Source: an uncultured Flavobacteriales bacterium
GTDB lineage: Bacteria > Bacteroidota > Bacteroidia > Flavobacteriales_G > Salibacteraceae
DNA: 45,551 bases
Direction of reading: 5' to 3'
NCBI GenBank assembly: GCA_913020435.1
Contig: CAJVZZ010000020.1
Location: forward strand, 1 to 45,551
Shown here: positions 1 through 8,673 of the stretch, one piece after another
Layout of the letters: each line of letters begins with the position of its first letter
Numbering within the stretch: the first letter of the stretch is position 1
Program-made: the position numbers and the translations under genes
The notes under the pieces: model-generated
Told to the model about the DNA's origin: nothing
The model's database searches: none
Seen by the model: only the letters and a program-made list of their open reading frames with translations

Positions 1-156
1 CCGCTGATGTGCAAATCCAATTTGATAATCAGCGTTTGCTTCGAAAAAACTACCATAACTATCGGGTCCTCTATGCTGAATCTTAGCACCCATTTCTTCC
101 ACAATGGTTTGCGAACTGTTAAAGCTAAAATCTATAAAACCTGTTATCCCACACAT
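1..156 (-). CDS. asnB: Asparagine synthetase (glutamine-hydrolysing), N-terminal fragment, cut by window edge
   Basis: Reading the minus strand from the ATG at 156 gives 52 codons without a stop up to the window edge. The protein begins MCGITGFIDF and contains IQHRGPDSYG. This is the N-terminal nucleophile glutaminase domain of AsnB-type enzymes: Cys2 is the expected catalytic residue and RGPD is part of the glutamine-binding region. The family releases ammonia from glutamine to amidate aspartate; homologues in polysaccharide clusters can amidate sugar acids instead. The synthetase half lies outside the window, so the substrate cannot be judged. The start ATG overlaps the stop of the upstream glycosyltransferase by one base (TAATG), which suggests translational coupling and a role in the same surface-polysaccharide operon. 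Confidence 0.9.
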   Translation of the reverse strand, partial: MCGITGFIDFSFNSSQTIVEEMGAKIQHRGPDSYGSFFEANADYQIGFAHQR

Positions 157-1217
157 TACAACTCAGTCATTAGTTTTTGCCATTGAGAACCTACTCTATT
201 TAAGCTCAAGTTCTTAGTACTGTTTTGTCCTTCAATAGCTAATCTTTTTCTTAGGTCAGCATCATCAATTAATTGTTGTATCGCTTTTGACATATCCTCG
301 GTATTCTCAGGCTCAACCAACAATCCATTCACTCCTTCAATAATAATTTCAGCTGGACCGTTGTTACAATCAAAGGAAACGCAAGCACAGCCAAAATGCA
401 TAGCCTCAATTAGTGCATTAGGATACCCTTCTAACCTACTCGGGAGTATGAATATCGAAGCATTATCATATAGCTCAACAACTTGCTTGTATTGTCCTAG
501 AAAAGAAACTTTTGAAGACAATCCGTTACGATCAATTTCAAGTTGTACTTGACTCATTGAGTTTCCGCTTCCTGCAATTTCGACCCGCCAATCTCTCAGT
601 TTCAGATCTTTCAAAATTGAAGGTATCATATCAAAACCTTTATCGATATCAAATCGACCAACAAATAATAGCGTTTCTTTTTTTTCTCCTTTTGGAATTG
701 GCATTTGCAAAGGATTCGAGAGGATCACGGATTTCGTGGCTTTGTACTTTTTCGAAATAAAACGTTCCGCCTTTTCGGTTTGACAAACTATTGCATCCGC
801 ATTAGAGTAATTCAAATCTCTCAACAATCTCCATAACGACGAGAGACTTTTTCTATTAGGATCACTGCGTTCAGAGACAATAACTTTTGTATCGAGCGAT
901 TTTGTAGCTAAAAGTGTTAACACATTCATTTCGGTTATAAATGAGATTACAACCCTAGGAGCCAACGTTTTAATTTTAGTTTTTAAAGCATTAACTCTAT
1001 TCAAATTTTTAAATAAAGCACTAAAAGAGTTACTTGAATCCGAAACTAAATCTAAATGATAGATTGAAACTTCTTTCTTGAGCTTATAAAACGACTCGGC
1101 TTTATCCATAGTAATGATTCCAACTCCATAATATTGGGAGAGCCAATTGGCAAGCAATGTCATTACTCGCGCCGCACCGCCACCACTTAGTGATGATATA
1201 ACGAAACAGATTTCCAC
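156..1217 (-). CDS. Glycosyltransferase family 4
   Basis: 353-residue GT-B-fold retaining glycosyltransferase. The N-terminus (ICFVISSLSGGGAARVM) has the GGGAAR loop typical of GT4 acceptor-domain starts. The C-terminal half has LLFVGRFDIDKGFD and the E-x7-E signature in LEGYPNALIEAMHFG (around residue 260), followed by NGPAEII, where the nucleotide-sugar donor binds. It probably adds one sugar to a lipid-linked saccharide at the cytoplasmic face of the inner membrane. The start is GTG, directly abutting the TAG of the methyltransferase gene; the stop overlaps the asnB start. Acceptor and donor sugar cannot be read from the sequence. Confidence 0.9.
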   Translation of the reverse strand: MEICFVISSLSGGGAARVMTLLANWLSQYYGVGIITMDKAESFYKLKKEVSIYHLDLVSDSSNSFSALFKNLNRVNALKTKIKTLAPRVVISFITEMNVLTLLATKSLDTKVIVSERSDPNRKSLSSLWRLLRDLNYSNADAIVCQTEKAERFISKKYKATKSVILSNPLQMPIPKGEKKETLLFVGRFDIDKGFDMIPSILKDLKLRDWRVEIAGSGNSMSQVQLEIDRNGLSSKVSFLGQYKQVVELYDNASIFILPSRLEGYPNALIEAMHFGCACVSFDCNNGPAEIIIEGVNGLLVEPENTEDMSKAIQQLIDDADLRKRLAIEGQNSTKNLSLNRVGSQWQKLMTEL

Positions 1218-1895
1218 CTATCTCTTAGCTTCGAAATATAAGTTTCTCCCTGTTCCTGAAGAACCCATTTTGTGAGTAAACAACTTCAATCCGGAAATTA
1301 TCTTACCCTTCCAATTCAGTGTTTTCCAATTAACAAAAACAAGCTCTTTTGCCCTTACTTTCTTAAAGTCAGAACCCAGGTCTTTTTCCAAACGATTGAT
1401 AGAAAAACTCTGAAGATGACCCCATCGGTGAAAAATGTAACCATCACTTGGACTAACTACTACGTTTGCAGATAAATCCTCGTTACTAGGCACAGTTCCA
1501 ATAAATTTACCATTTGATTTGAGCACACGATAAACTTCTGAATAAGTTTTAATTAAAACATCGCTTTCAAGATGTTCTAAAACCTCGGTCATAATAACAA
1601 CGTCAAACGACTCATTATCAAAGGGAATAGCTTGGCTATATCCAACTTTAGCATTTTCGCCAATTAAGCTTTTTAAGTTTTCTATAGATCGAATCGAAGG
1701 ATCAAGACTATGAACATCTATACTCTTTTGTTTTGCGAATTTTTCAAGATTACCAGCACCAACTCCAATATTCAAACAAACGGCTCCTTTTGGAATTTGA
1801 TTTATTAAATAATTAATTCTCGTATCACTTCCTGAAAAGGAATCGGGAGCATCATTTTGATAGTGATCCCATATCTGATCTTGGTTAACAGCCAT
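1218..1895 (-). CDS. Class I SAM-dependent methyltransferase
   Basis: 225-residue Methyltransf_11-type protein. Motif I is LNIGVGAGN (residues 41-49, the SAM-binding loop), then an acidic residue in SLDPS and motif IV/V FDVVIMTEVLEHL. These are the usual features of small Rossmann-fold methyltransferases acting on small molecules or glycans. It sits between a flippase gene (3 nt away) and a glycosyltransferase gene (0 nt away), so methylation of a sugar residue or saccharide end is the likely job. That substrate is inferred from neighbours only. The ATG at 1895 is the first start after the flippase stop. Confidence 0.85.
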   Translation of the reverse strand: MAVNQDQIWDHYQNDAPDSFSGSDTRINYLINQIPKGAVCLNIGVGAGNLEKFAKQKSIDVHSLDPSIRSIENLKSLIGENAKVGYSQAIPFDNESFDVVIMTEVLEHLESDVLIKTYSEVYRVLKSNGKFIGTVPSNEDLSANVVVSPSDGYIFHRWGHLQSFSINRLEKDLGSDFKKVRAKELVFVNWKTLNWKGKIISGLKLFTHKMGSSGTGRNLYFEAKR

Positions 1896-1898
1896 AAT

Positions 1899-3194
1899 TT
1901 AATCGGTACTTAAAATTAATCTGACATTTCTCCAAAGTAAAAGAAACGAAATGAAATAAACAATTGACGTAGACAAGGCTATTCCCTTTAAGCCCCAATA
2001 TTGTACTAAAATAAAGTTTAATCCAATATTTAAAATGAAATTCACACCGGATATTAGCAAAATAACTTTGTTTTTTTGAACAACGGAAATTATTCTAACC
2101 AAAACAATTCCGCCTACATAAAAAGGCAATTGAAAAATATAAAACTGAAATATTTCCGTAACTTTTTCGGAATCCGTAGCACTAAAATTCCCTCTTTCAA
2201 ATAAAAGACTAACCAAATCTTGACCGAAAACCCAAACTAAAAAAACAATAATAAAACTTGAGCCAAACACCAACCAAAGCACCTTATGTAATAATTCTTT
2301 CATCTCTGTAATTCTACCATCAATATGTAGGTTAGAAAAGAAGGGAAGAGCCACAGAACCCATCGCCAACGTTGCTGTACCTGTAAATAAAGCGACTACT
2401 CGAAAACCGTAATTTAGGGCTGAAACAGATTCACTCCCTACATAAGAAGCCATGGTTTGATCAATAAGAAAAGTAGAACCCATTAAAAAGCTTCCCAGAA
2501 ACAAAACTCCATATTGTTGCTTAAAACTTAAGTCTAAGTTTTTAAATGGCATTACCCATAAAAACCCTAAAGAAAATCGTTTTTTCAATACCACGAATTG
2601 AACCAGTAAATAAAAAGCAGGACCTAAAACAAAACCCAGAGCCAGATAGAAAATACTTTTATCTATCGAGACGAATGCTATTACAAATAAGGAACTAAAT
2701 ATTGCTCCGAATGAGGTGAATAAAAAAAGCTTTAAATTTTCTAAAATTGCCAAGTAATAGTTGCTTAATCCTTGTATTATGATGAAAGTCGAGAAAATTA
2801 AACTGAATATAAGGGAGTCTTGTTCTAAGTTATTTTGATCACATAAAACTTCAAACAAAACAGGACGCACTAGAAAATAAACACTGGCGGTTATAAACAA
2901 CAAAGTGATCATTGAACTGGAAACTGAATTCATAAAATCCATCGATGCTCTTTCACTTTTATTTTTTAATTGATTGTATCTTGGAACAAAGGCTGACGCC
3001 AAAGGATTTGTTAATGTTGAAATTACAAGGGCTGGAATCATTAAACTCAAATAAAAAGTATCCAGTTCCGCTGATAAACCAAAAGAGCTGGCTACTACCA
3101 TCTCTTTAATTAGTCCAAAAAACCGAGCAATCACGCTCACTCCTACTACAAGTATTGAGGCCGAAAAAAACTTTTTTACAACATTCTCTTTCAT
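1899..3194 (-). CDS. MurJ/MviN-like lipid-linked saccharide flippase
   Basis: Polytopic membrane protein of the MOP superfamily, about 431 residues with 12 or more hydrophobic segments. The N-terminus (VSVIARFFGLIKEMVVASSFG, then AELDTFYLSLMIPALV and PLASAFVPRYN) matches the MurJ first-helix region: R/G-rich helix 1, an A-x-DAF-like segment and AFVP. MurJ flips lipid II; MurJ-like copies inside polysaccharide clusters flip other undecaprenyl-linked sugars. It is shorter than most MurJ proteins (about 500 or more residues) and lies first in a glycan operon, so a polysaccharide flippase is as likely as the essential lipid II flippase. I chose the ATG at 3194; the longer frame would need a TTG at 3221. 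It diverges from glyA. Confidence 0.8.
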   Translation of the reverse strand: MKENVVKKFFSASILVVGVSVIARFFGLIKEMVVASSFGLSAELDTFYLSLMIPALVISTLTNPLASAFVPRYNQLKNKSERASMDFMNSVSSSMITLLFITASVYFLVRPVLFEVLCDQNNLEQDSLIFSLIFSTFIIIQGLSNYYLAILENLKLFLFTSFGAIFSSLFVIAFVSIDKSIFYLALGFVLGPAFYLLVQFVVLKKRFSLGFLWVMPFKNLDLSFKQQYGVLFLGSFLMGSTFLIDQTMASYVGSESVSALNYGFRVVALFTGTATLAMGSVALPFFSNLHIDGRITEMKELLHKVLWLVFGSSFIIVFLVWVFGQDLVSLLFERGNFSATDSEKVTEIFQFYIFQLPFYVGGIVLVRIISVVQKNKVILLISGVNFILNIGLNFILVQYWGLKGIALSTSIVYFISFLLLWRNVRLILSTD

Positions 3195-3240
3195 TACTTT
3201 TTTAAGAGTGATTTTCTGCAATTTTGAATTGAAAAAATCA

Positions 3241-3257
3241 AAGTAATGTTATTACTT
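3241..3257. promoter_or_regulatory. Inverted repeat in the flippase/glyA divergent region
   Basis: AAGTAATgttATTACTT is a perfect 7-bp inverted repeat with a 3-bp centre, lying between the two divergent starts (3194 and 3300). It could be an operator controlling one or both directions, or a small hairpin in the glyA leader. No clear TAnnTTTG box was found beside it. Confidence 0.35.
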
Positions 3258-3299
3258 CGTAATGTCGACTTCTAAGGTCAAAAATCTAATAGAATTACT

Positions 3300-4598
3300 A
3301 TGAAAGACAATCATATTTTCTCATTACTCGAAGAAGAAAAGTACCGCCAAAAAAGCGGATTAGAACTAATAGCTTCGGAAAATTTTGTGTCCAAGCAGGT
3401 TCTTAAAGCTATGGGTTCTGTAGCAACAAATAAGTATGCCGAAGGATTGCCGGGTAAACGTTACTACGGAGGGTGCGAAATAATTGATCAAATTGAGGAT
3501 TCAGCGCGGGATCGTTTAAAAACTTTATTTAACGCAGAATGGTGCAATGTACAGCCGCATTCAGGAGCCCAAGCAAATGCAGCTGTAATGTTAGCGTGTT
3601 TAAATGCAGGCGATTCCATTCTCGGTTTTGACCTTTCTCACGGCGGTCACCTCACACATGGATCAACAGTTAATTTTTCAGGTAAGCTTTACAATCCACA
3701 TTTTTATGGTGTTGAAAAAGAAACAGGAATTGTTGACATGGATAAAGTGGCTTCAAAAGCTAAAGAAGTAAAACCTAAAATGATAATTGCAGGTGCTTCA
3801 GCTTATTCAAGAGATTGGGATTTTAAACGCTTTAGAGAAATAGCTGATTCTGTTGGCGCAATATTACTTGCCGATATTTCTCATCCTGCTGGGTTAATTG
3901 CTAAAGGATTACTAAACGACCCAATTCAACATTGCCACGTTGTTACGAGTACAACTCACAAAACTTTACGTGGACCGAGAGGTGGCGTAATCATGATGGG
4001 TAAGGATTTCGAAAATCCTTTTGGAATCAAAACTATGAAAGGTAATTTGCGTTCATTTTCATCTCTACTAGATTCAGGCGTTTTCCCTGGAACTCAAGGT
4101 GGACCCTTAGAGCATGTAATTGCTGCCAAAGCTGTTGCTTTTGGTGAGGCACTTACTGACGATTTTCTGCAATACACCATTCAAGTTACTAAGAATGCTA
4201 ATGCAATGGCGAATGAATTTGTCAAAAGAGACTATAACTTAATCTCTGGCGGAACAAGTAATCACTGTATGCTTATTGATCTCAGAAACAAAGACATTAC
4301 CGGTAAAGAAGCCGAAAACGCATTAGTAAAGGGAGACATTACAGTAAACAAAAACATGGTTCCATTTGACACACAAAGTCCATTTGTAACTTCAGGAATA
4401 AGAGTAGGCACTCCCGCTATTACTACTCGCGGATTAGTCGAGTCTGATATGATAAAAGTGGTTGACTATATTGATCAAATAATCAAGAACCCTAGCGATG
4501 AGTCAATTCATAAAGAAGTTAAAAACGAAATCAACAATTGGATGAAGGCCTACTCATTGTATCCAAAAGTGAGTTACCCCAAATCAGAACTAGTCTAG
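3300..4598 (+). CDS. glyA: Serine hydroxymethyltransferase
   Basis: 432-residue PLP enzyme interconverting serine plus tetrahydrofolate with glycine plus 5,10-methylene-THF, the main one-carbon source in the cytoplasm. Family hallmarks are [11 protein letters not shown] near the N-terminus, [17 protein letters not shown], and the PLP-lysine segment [14 protein letters not shown] with Lys221 as the Schiff-base residue. Length and motifs are normal. The ATG at 3300 starts directly with the usual F-x-LL-E-E-x-R-Q family opening. It is followed 19 nt later by fahA on the same strand, so the two may be cotranscribed. Confidence 0.98.
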   Translation: MKDNHIFSLLEEEKYRQKSGLELIASENFVSKQVLKAMGSVATNKYAEGLPGKRYYGGCEIIDQIEDSARDRLKTLFNAEWCNVQPHSGAQANAAVMLACLNAGDSILGFDLSHGGHLTHGSTVNFSGKLYNPHFYGVEKETGIVDMDKVASKAKEVKPKMIIAGASAYSRDWDFKRFREIADSVGAILLADISHPAGLIAKGLLNDPIQHCHVVTSTTHKTLRGPRGGVIMMGKDFENPFGIKTMKGNLRSFSSLLDSGVFPGTQGGPLEHVIAAKAVAFGEALTDDFLQYTIQVTKNANAMANEFVKRDYNLISGGTSNHCMLIDLRNKDITGKEAENALVKGDITVNKNMVPFDTQSPFVTSGIRVGTPAITTRGLVESDMIKVVDYIDQIIKNPSDESIHKEVKNEINNWMKAYSLYPKVSYPKSELV

Positions 4599-4617
4599 AA
4601 AATAGAATTAAAAAAAT

Positions 4618-5889
4618 ATGATTGAAGCAAATAATCCTTCTCTAAAAAGTTGGATAGAGATTGAAGAAAATTCAGATTTCCCAATTCAAAACTTACCATT
4701 TGGCATTTATTCTACGAAGAAGAAATCGAAAAGAGTTGGTATTGCAATAGGCAGTAAAATTATCGATTTACACGAACTTGCAAATGCAGGAATGCTTGAA
4801 AGTACTGAAGTATTTCCAGCTGTTTTTAGGCAAGAATCCCTTAACCCGTTTATGGAGTTAGGAAAAGATGCCACAAGAAAAGTCAGAAACAAGGTATCTC
4901 AACTTTTAAGAGCAAGCAATACTGATATTAAAGGGCAAGCTGGGCTGAAGAAAAAAATACTAGATAAACAATCGGATGCAATTATGCATTTGCCCGTAAA
5001 AATTGGAGATTATACAGATTTCTATTCTTCAAAAGAACATGCAACAAATGTTGGAACCATGTTTCGTGATCCTGCTAATGCATTGCTTCCAAACTGGCTA
5101 TATATTCCAGTTGGATATCACGGTAGAGCAAGTTCCATAATTACAACAGAGCAAGACATAGTTCGTCCGAAAGGTCAACAAAAACCAAAAGATGATGAGC
5201 CTCCAACTTTTGGAGCATGTAAGCTTCTAGATTTTGAACTTGAAATGGCTTTTATCACTTACGAAGGAAAGCCTCTTGGAGACTCTATAGATGTTAATGA
5301 AGCTGAAGATTACATGTTTGGAATGTGTTTATTTAACGACTGGAGTGCAAGAGATATTCAGAAATGGGAATACGTTCCTCTTGGACCCTTTTTAGCAAAA
5401 AACTTTGCTTCAAGCATGTCGCCTTGGATTGTTACGATGGATGCTTTGGAACCTTTTCGTTGCGAAACTCCAGCACAATCTCCTAAGCCATTTGAATACC
5501 TTCAATTCTCAGGAAAAAAGAGTTTTGACATAAAATTAGAAATGTATATTCAACCTGAAAATGGTAAAGAAAATTGTGTTACCAAAAGCAATTTCAAATA
5601 CATGTATTGGAACCAAAGTCAGCAATTGGCTCACCATTCGGTAAATGGCTGTAACATAAAATGTGGCGATTTAATGGGTTCTGGAACTATTTCTGGTCCA
5701 ACGCCAGATTCATATGGTTCAATGCTTGAACTTTCATGGAAAGGAACTAAGCCTATTACGCTAAGTGATGGAAGCGAACGTAAATTCATCCTTGATGGAG
5801 ATACGGTTATAGAGCGTGGCTATTGCGAAAATGAGTCTGTTCGTGTTGGTTTTGGAGAAGTTCGAACAAAAATTCTGCCGACTAAATAA
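4618..5889 (+). CDS. fahA: Fumarylacetoacetase
   Basis: 423-residue enzyme hydrolysing fumarylacetoacetate to fumarate and acetoacetate, the last step of tyrosine and homogentisate breakdown. Visible family segments are IGDYTDFYSSKEHATNVGTMFR (the Asp and His around the metal and catalytic site), IPVGYHGRASSI, FELEMAFI with metal-binding Glu residues, LFNDWSARDIQKWEYVPLGPF and GSGTISGP. Both the N-terminal SH3-like domain and the C-terminal catalytic fold are present at normal length. It lies between glyA and rel with gaps of 19 and 15 nt. No other tyrosine-degradation gene is in the window. Confidence 0.96.
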   Translation: MIEANNPSLKSWIEIEENSDFPIQNLPFGIYSTKKKSKRVGIAIGSKIIDLHELANAGMLESTEVFPAVFRQESLNPFMELGKDATRKVRNKVSQLLRASNTDIKGQAGLKKKILDKQSDAIMHLPVKIGDYTDFYSSKEHATNVGTMFRDPANALLPNWLYIPVGYHGRASSIITTEQDIVRPKGQQKPKDDEPPTFGACKLLDFELEMAFITYEGKPLGDSIDVNEAEDYMFGMCLFNDWSARDIQKWEYVPLGPFLAKNFASSMSPWIVTMDALEPFRCETPAQSPKPFEYLQFSGKKSFDIKLEMYIQPENGKENCVTKSNFKYMYWNQSQQLAHHSVNGCNIKCGDLMGSGTISGPTPDSYGSMLELSWKGTKPITLSDGSERKFILDGDTVIERGYCENESVRVGFGEVRTKILPTK

Positions 5890-5904
5890 GATAATTATAT
5901 ACTT

Positions 5905-8112
5905 ATGGATTGGTCTGATAACGGCTATTGGGAAGATTTAGAACGGAAAGAAAAATCCGCAATTCTAAGAGAGTACAGACATCTTCTCAAAACTATCAGT
6001 TATGAAATAACGGAAGACGATACCGAGGAGATTCGAAAAGCCTTTGAAGTTGCTTTGGAAGCCCATAGCGGAGTTAGACGTAAATCTGGAGAACTATATA
6101 TTTTCCACCCTTTAGCGGTTGCTAATATTGCAAAGGTCGAGATAGGTGTAGATTCGGTAGGCATTATTTGTGCCCTGCTGCACGACGTGGTTGAAGATTC
6201 GAATATGACCATTCAGGATATGGAAGACCTTTTTGGAAAAAAAGTAGCTACCATAATTGATGGACTAACGAAAATCTCAGAGATCTTTGATCAAAACACA
6301 AACCTCCAAGCTGAGAACTTCAAAAAGCTTATTCTTACTCTTGCACAAGATGTTAGGGTAATTCTAATCAAACTTGCAGATAGACTTCACAATATGAGGA
6401 CCCTAGGTTCAATGCGTGAAGATAAATCTCGAAAAATTGCGTCAGAAACAATGTTTTTGTACGCTCCTTTAGCTCATCGTTTAGGTCTTTATAACATAAA
6501 GTCTGAAATGGAAGATTTGAGTCTGAAGTTTTTAGAACCGAATATTTTTAATGAATTAAAAGAAAAATTACAAAAATCAAAAGCTGTTAGAACTCGATTT
6601 TTAAATCGTTTCTCTCTTCCCATTGAAAGAGGTTTGGAGAAAGCTGGTTTAAAGTTTCAAATAGTTGGAAGAACAAAGTCTATCCATTCCATTTTCCAGA
6701 AAATGCGAAAGCAGAATATTCCTTTTGAAGAAGTGTATGATATTCTTGCTGTCCGTATAGTTATCGATTCATCTTCAGAAAATGAAAAATCAGATATTTG
6801 GAAGACCTATTCTATAGTAACCGATTATTACAAACCCAACCCCGATAGACTTAGAGATTGGATTTCAACACCAAAAGCGAATGGCTATGAGAGTTTGCAC
6901 ATTACTGTAATGTCTCCGGGTGGCAAATGGGTTGAAGTTCAAATTCGAAGTGAACGTATGAACGATATTTCTGAAAATGGTTATGCCGCCCATTGGAAAT
7001 ACAAAGACCAAAAAGAAGAACATTTAGTAGACCAGTGGATTGGTAAAATCCGTGAATCTATCGAAAACCAAGAGGTGCATTCAGAAGATTTTTTAAATGA
7101 CTTCCGCCTGAATCTCTTTGAAAAAGAAATAATCGTTTTTTCACCAAAAGGAGACGCGATAACGCTTCCCGCGAATTGTACACCGGTAGATTTTGCCTAT
7201 GAAATCCATAGTGATGTAGGCAACACCTGTATAGGAGCTAAGGTTAATAACAGCTTAGTTCCACTGAGTCAAACCTTACATTCAGGTGATCAAATTGAGG
7301 TAATAACTACCAGAAAAGGTCGCCCATCAGAGGATTGGTTGAAGTTTGCGAAAACCGCCAAGGCAAAGTCTAAAATTAAGTCGTTCTTAAAAAGTGAAAA
7401 GAAAAAACTTTCTGGTTTAGGACAAACTATCCTCAAAAAAGAATTGAGAGAATTGGGTATTAAACCACTGAAAGAAAATATGTATAAAGTCGCTTACTTC
7501 TATAATTTACCAAATCTTGAAGAGCTTTTTTATCAAGTAAAAAGTAACCGCCTAAATTTAAATAACCTCTCGAAACTTAAAATTGAAAAGGGTCTAATTA
7601 GAAATAATTTTTCTAAGAAAAAAGATACCATCATAACTAACGTTGGAGGTAAAGCTGAACTTACCAATACAGACCATTCGGAAACATCTGCAGATTACAA
7701 CTTAGCAGAATGTTGTAACCCTGTTCCGGGAGAAAAGGTTTTTGGTTTTATCGGAGATAACAATCAAGTCGAGATTCACCGGGTAAGTTGCCCAAATGCA
7801 GTAGAGATTCAGAGTCAGAAACATTTTAGAGTTATTGAAGCTAAATGGACAAATCAACAGGCTTTGGCATTCCTATCAGGAATTAAAATTACGGGTATCG
7901 ACTCTAAGGGAATGGTGAATGATATAACTATGAAGATTAGCCAAAACCTAAATATCAATATGCGATCGATAAATTTTGAATCATTAGATGGTTATTTCGA
8001 AGGTAAAATATCAGCATATGTAACTGATATTGATCATCTTAATGATCTTATACAAGAAATAAGTAACGTAAAAGGTGTTGATAAAGTAATTCGAGTCGAC
8101 GTTCATTTATAA
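5905..8112 (+). CDS. rel: RelA/SpoT-family (p)ppGpp synthetase/hydrolase
   Basis: 735-residue long RSH protein that makes and degrades the alarmone (p)ppGpp. The hydrolase domain is intact, with His54, His68, the His93-Asp94 pair and downstream Glu97-Asp98. The synthetase domain follows (RTKSIHSIFQKM, ILAVRIVID, NGYESLHITV), then a TGS domain (about residues 395-455, IIVFSPKGDAITLP), a conserved-cysteine region (AECCNPVPGEKVFGF, HRVSCPNA) and a C-terminal ACT domain (about 660-735). The intact HD site argues for a bifunctional enzyme rather than a RelA-only synthetase. It starts at the ATG 15 nt after fahA and is followed by a Fur-family gene. Confidence 0.97.
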   Translation: MDWSDNGYWEDLERKEKSAILREYRHLLKTISYEITEDDTEEIRKAFEVALEAHSGVRRKSGELYIFHPLAVANIAKVEIGVDSVGIICALLHDVVEDSNMTIQDMEDLFGKKVATIIDGLTKISEIFDQNTNLQAENFKKLILTLAQDVRVILIKLADRLHNMRTLGSMREDKSRKIASETMFLYAPLAHRLGLYNIKSEMEDLSLKFLEPNIFNELKEKLQKSKAVRTRFLNRFSLPIERGLEKAGLKFQIVGRTKSIHSIFQKMRKQNIPFEEVYDILAVRIVIDSSSENEKSDIWKTYSIVTDYYKPNPDRLRDWISTPKANGYESLHITVMSPGGKWVEVQIRSERMNDISENGYAAHWKYKDQKEEHLVDQWIGKIRESIENQEVHSEDFLNDFRLNLFEKEIIVFSPKGDAITLPANCTPVDFAYEIHSDVGNTCIGAKVNNSLVPLSQTLHSGDQIEVITTRKGRPSEDWLKFAKTAKAKSKIKSFLKSEKKKLSGLGQTILKKELRELGIKPLKENMYKVAYFYNLPNLEELFYQVKSNRLNLNNLSKLKIEKGLIRNNFSKKKDTIITNVGGKAELTNTDHSETSADYNLAECCNPVPGEKVFGFIGDNNQVEIHRVSCPNAVEIQSQKHFRVIEAKWTNQQALAFLSGIKITGIDSKGMVNDITMKISQNLNINMRSINFESLDGYFEGKISAYVTDIDHLNDLIQEISNVKGVDKVIRVDVHL

Positions 8113-8169
8113 CCTGTTCAAAAAACACTAATCAGAAGCCATCTCCACACAATTCCAACTTTCAATTTA

Positions 8170-8183
8170 TTGTACTTTTACAA
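8170..8183. promoter_or_regulatory. Inverted repeat upstream of the Fur-family gene
   Basis: TTGTActttTACAA is a 5-bp inverted repeat with a 4-bp centre, set in the wider context TTATTGTA...AATAA, 15 nt before the regulator's ATG. Fur-family proteins often autoregulate through AT-rich inverted repeats at such positions. The match to a standard Fur box is poor, so this is a suggestion only. Confidence 0.3.
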
Positions 8184-8197
8184 CTTAATAAACAGCA

Positions 8198-8650
8198 ATG
8201 ACAAAGGCTGAAACAGCTGAAGAAGTACACAACATTTTCGCCGCTTTTTTAAAGCAAAATGGACATCGAAAAACACCTGAACGTTTCGCCATTTTAGAGG
8301 AAATATATTCAACGGAAGTACACTTCGATGTAGAGACGCTGTACATTTCAATGAAAAATAAAAAGTATCGAGTGAGTCGCGCCACTTTGTATAATACAAT
8401 AGACCTGCTTATGGCCTGCAATTTAATTCGCAAGCATCAGTTTGGTCAAAACATGTCACAATACGAAAAATCTCATGGTTACAAGCAACACGATCATATC
8501 GTTTGCACGAATTGTGGTAAAGTAATTGAGTTTTGTGATCCTAGAATTCAACAGATAAAATCGACCTTAGAGTCTCAGCTTGATGTGAAAATATTGCATC
8601 ATTCACTCAATTTTTATGCGCGTTGTAATGATAATTGTTCTAGTAGTTAA
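8198..8650 (+). CDS. Fur-family metal-dependent transcriptional repressor
   Basis: 150-residue Fur-superfamily regulator. The winged-helix part is residues 1-90 ([13 protein letters not shown], then [19 protein letters not shown] as recognition helix). The dimerisation part holds [15 protein letters not shown], giving the first structural zinc Cys pair, and the last residues hold a second Cys pair in YARCNDNC. Members sense iron (Fur), zinc (Zur) or peroxide (PerR); the canonical HHDH is KQHDH here and I cannot tell which metal is sensed. It lies between rel and purA, an order seen in other Flavobacteriia as far as I recall. The ATG at 8198 is preceded by an inverted repeat. Confidence 0.93.
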   Translation: MTKAETAEEVHNIFAAFLKQNGHRKTPERFAILEEIYSTEVHFDVETLYISMKNKKYRVSRATLYNTIDLLMACNLIRKHQFGQNMSQYEKSHGYKQHDHIVCTNCGKVIEFCDPRIQQIKSTLESQLDVKILHHSLNFYARCNDNCSSS

Positions 8651-8673
8651 ATAAAAAAGTACCTGATTTTAAG

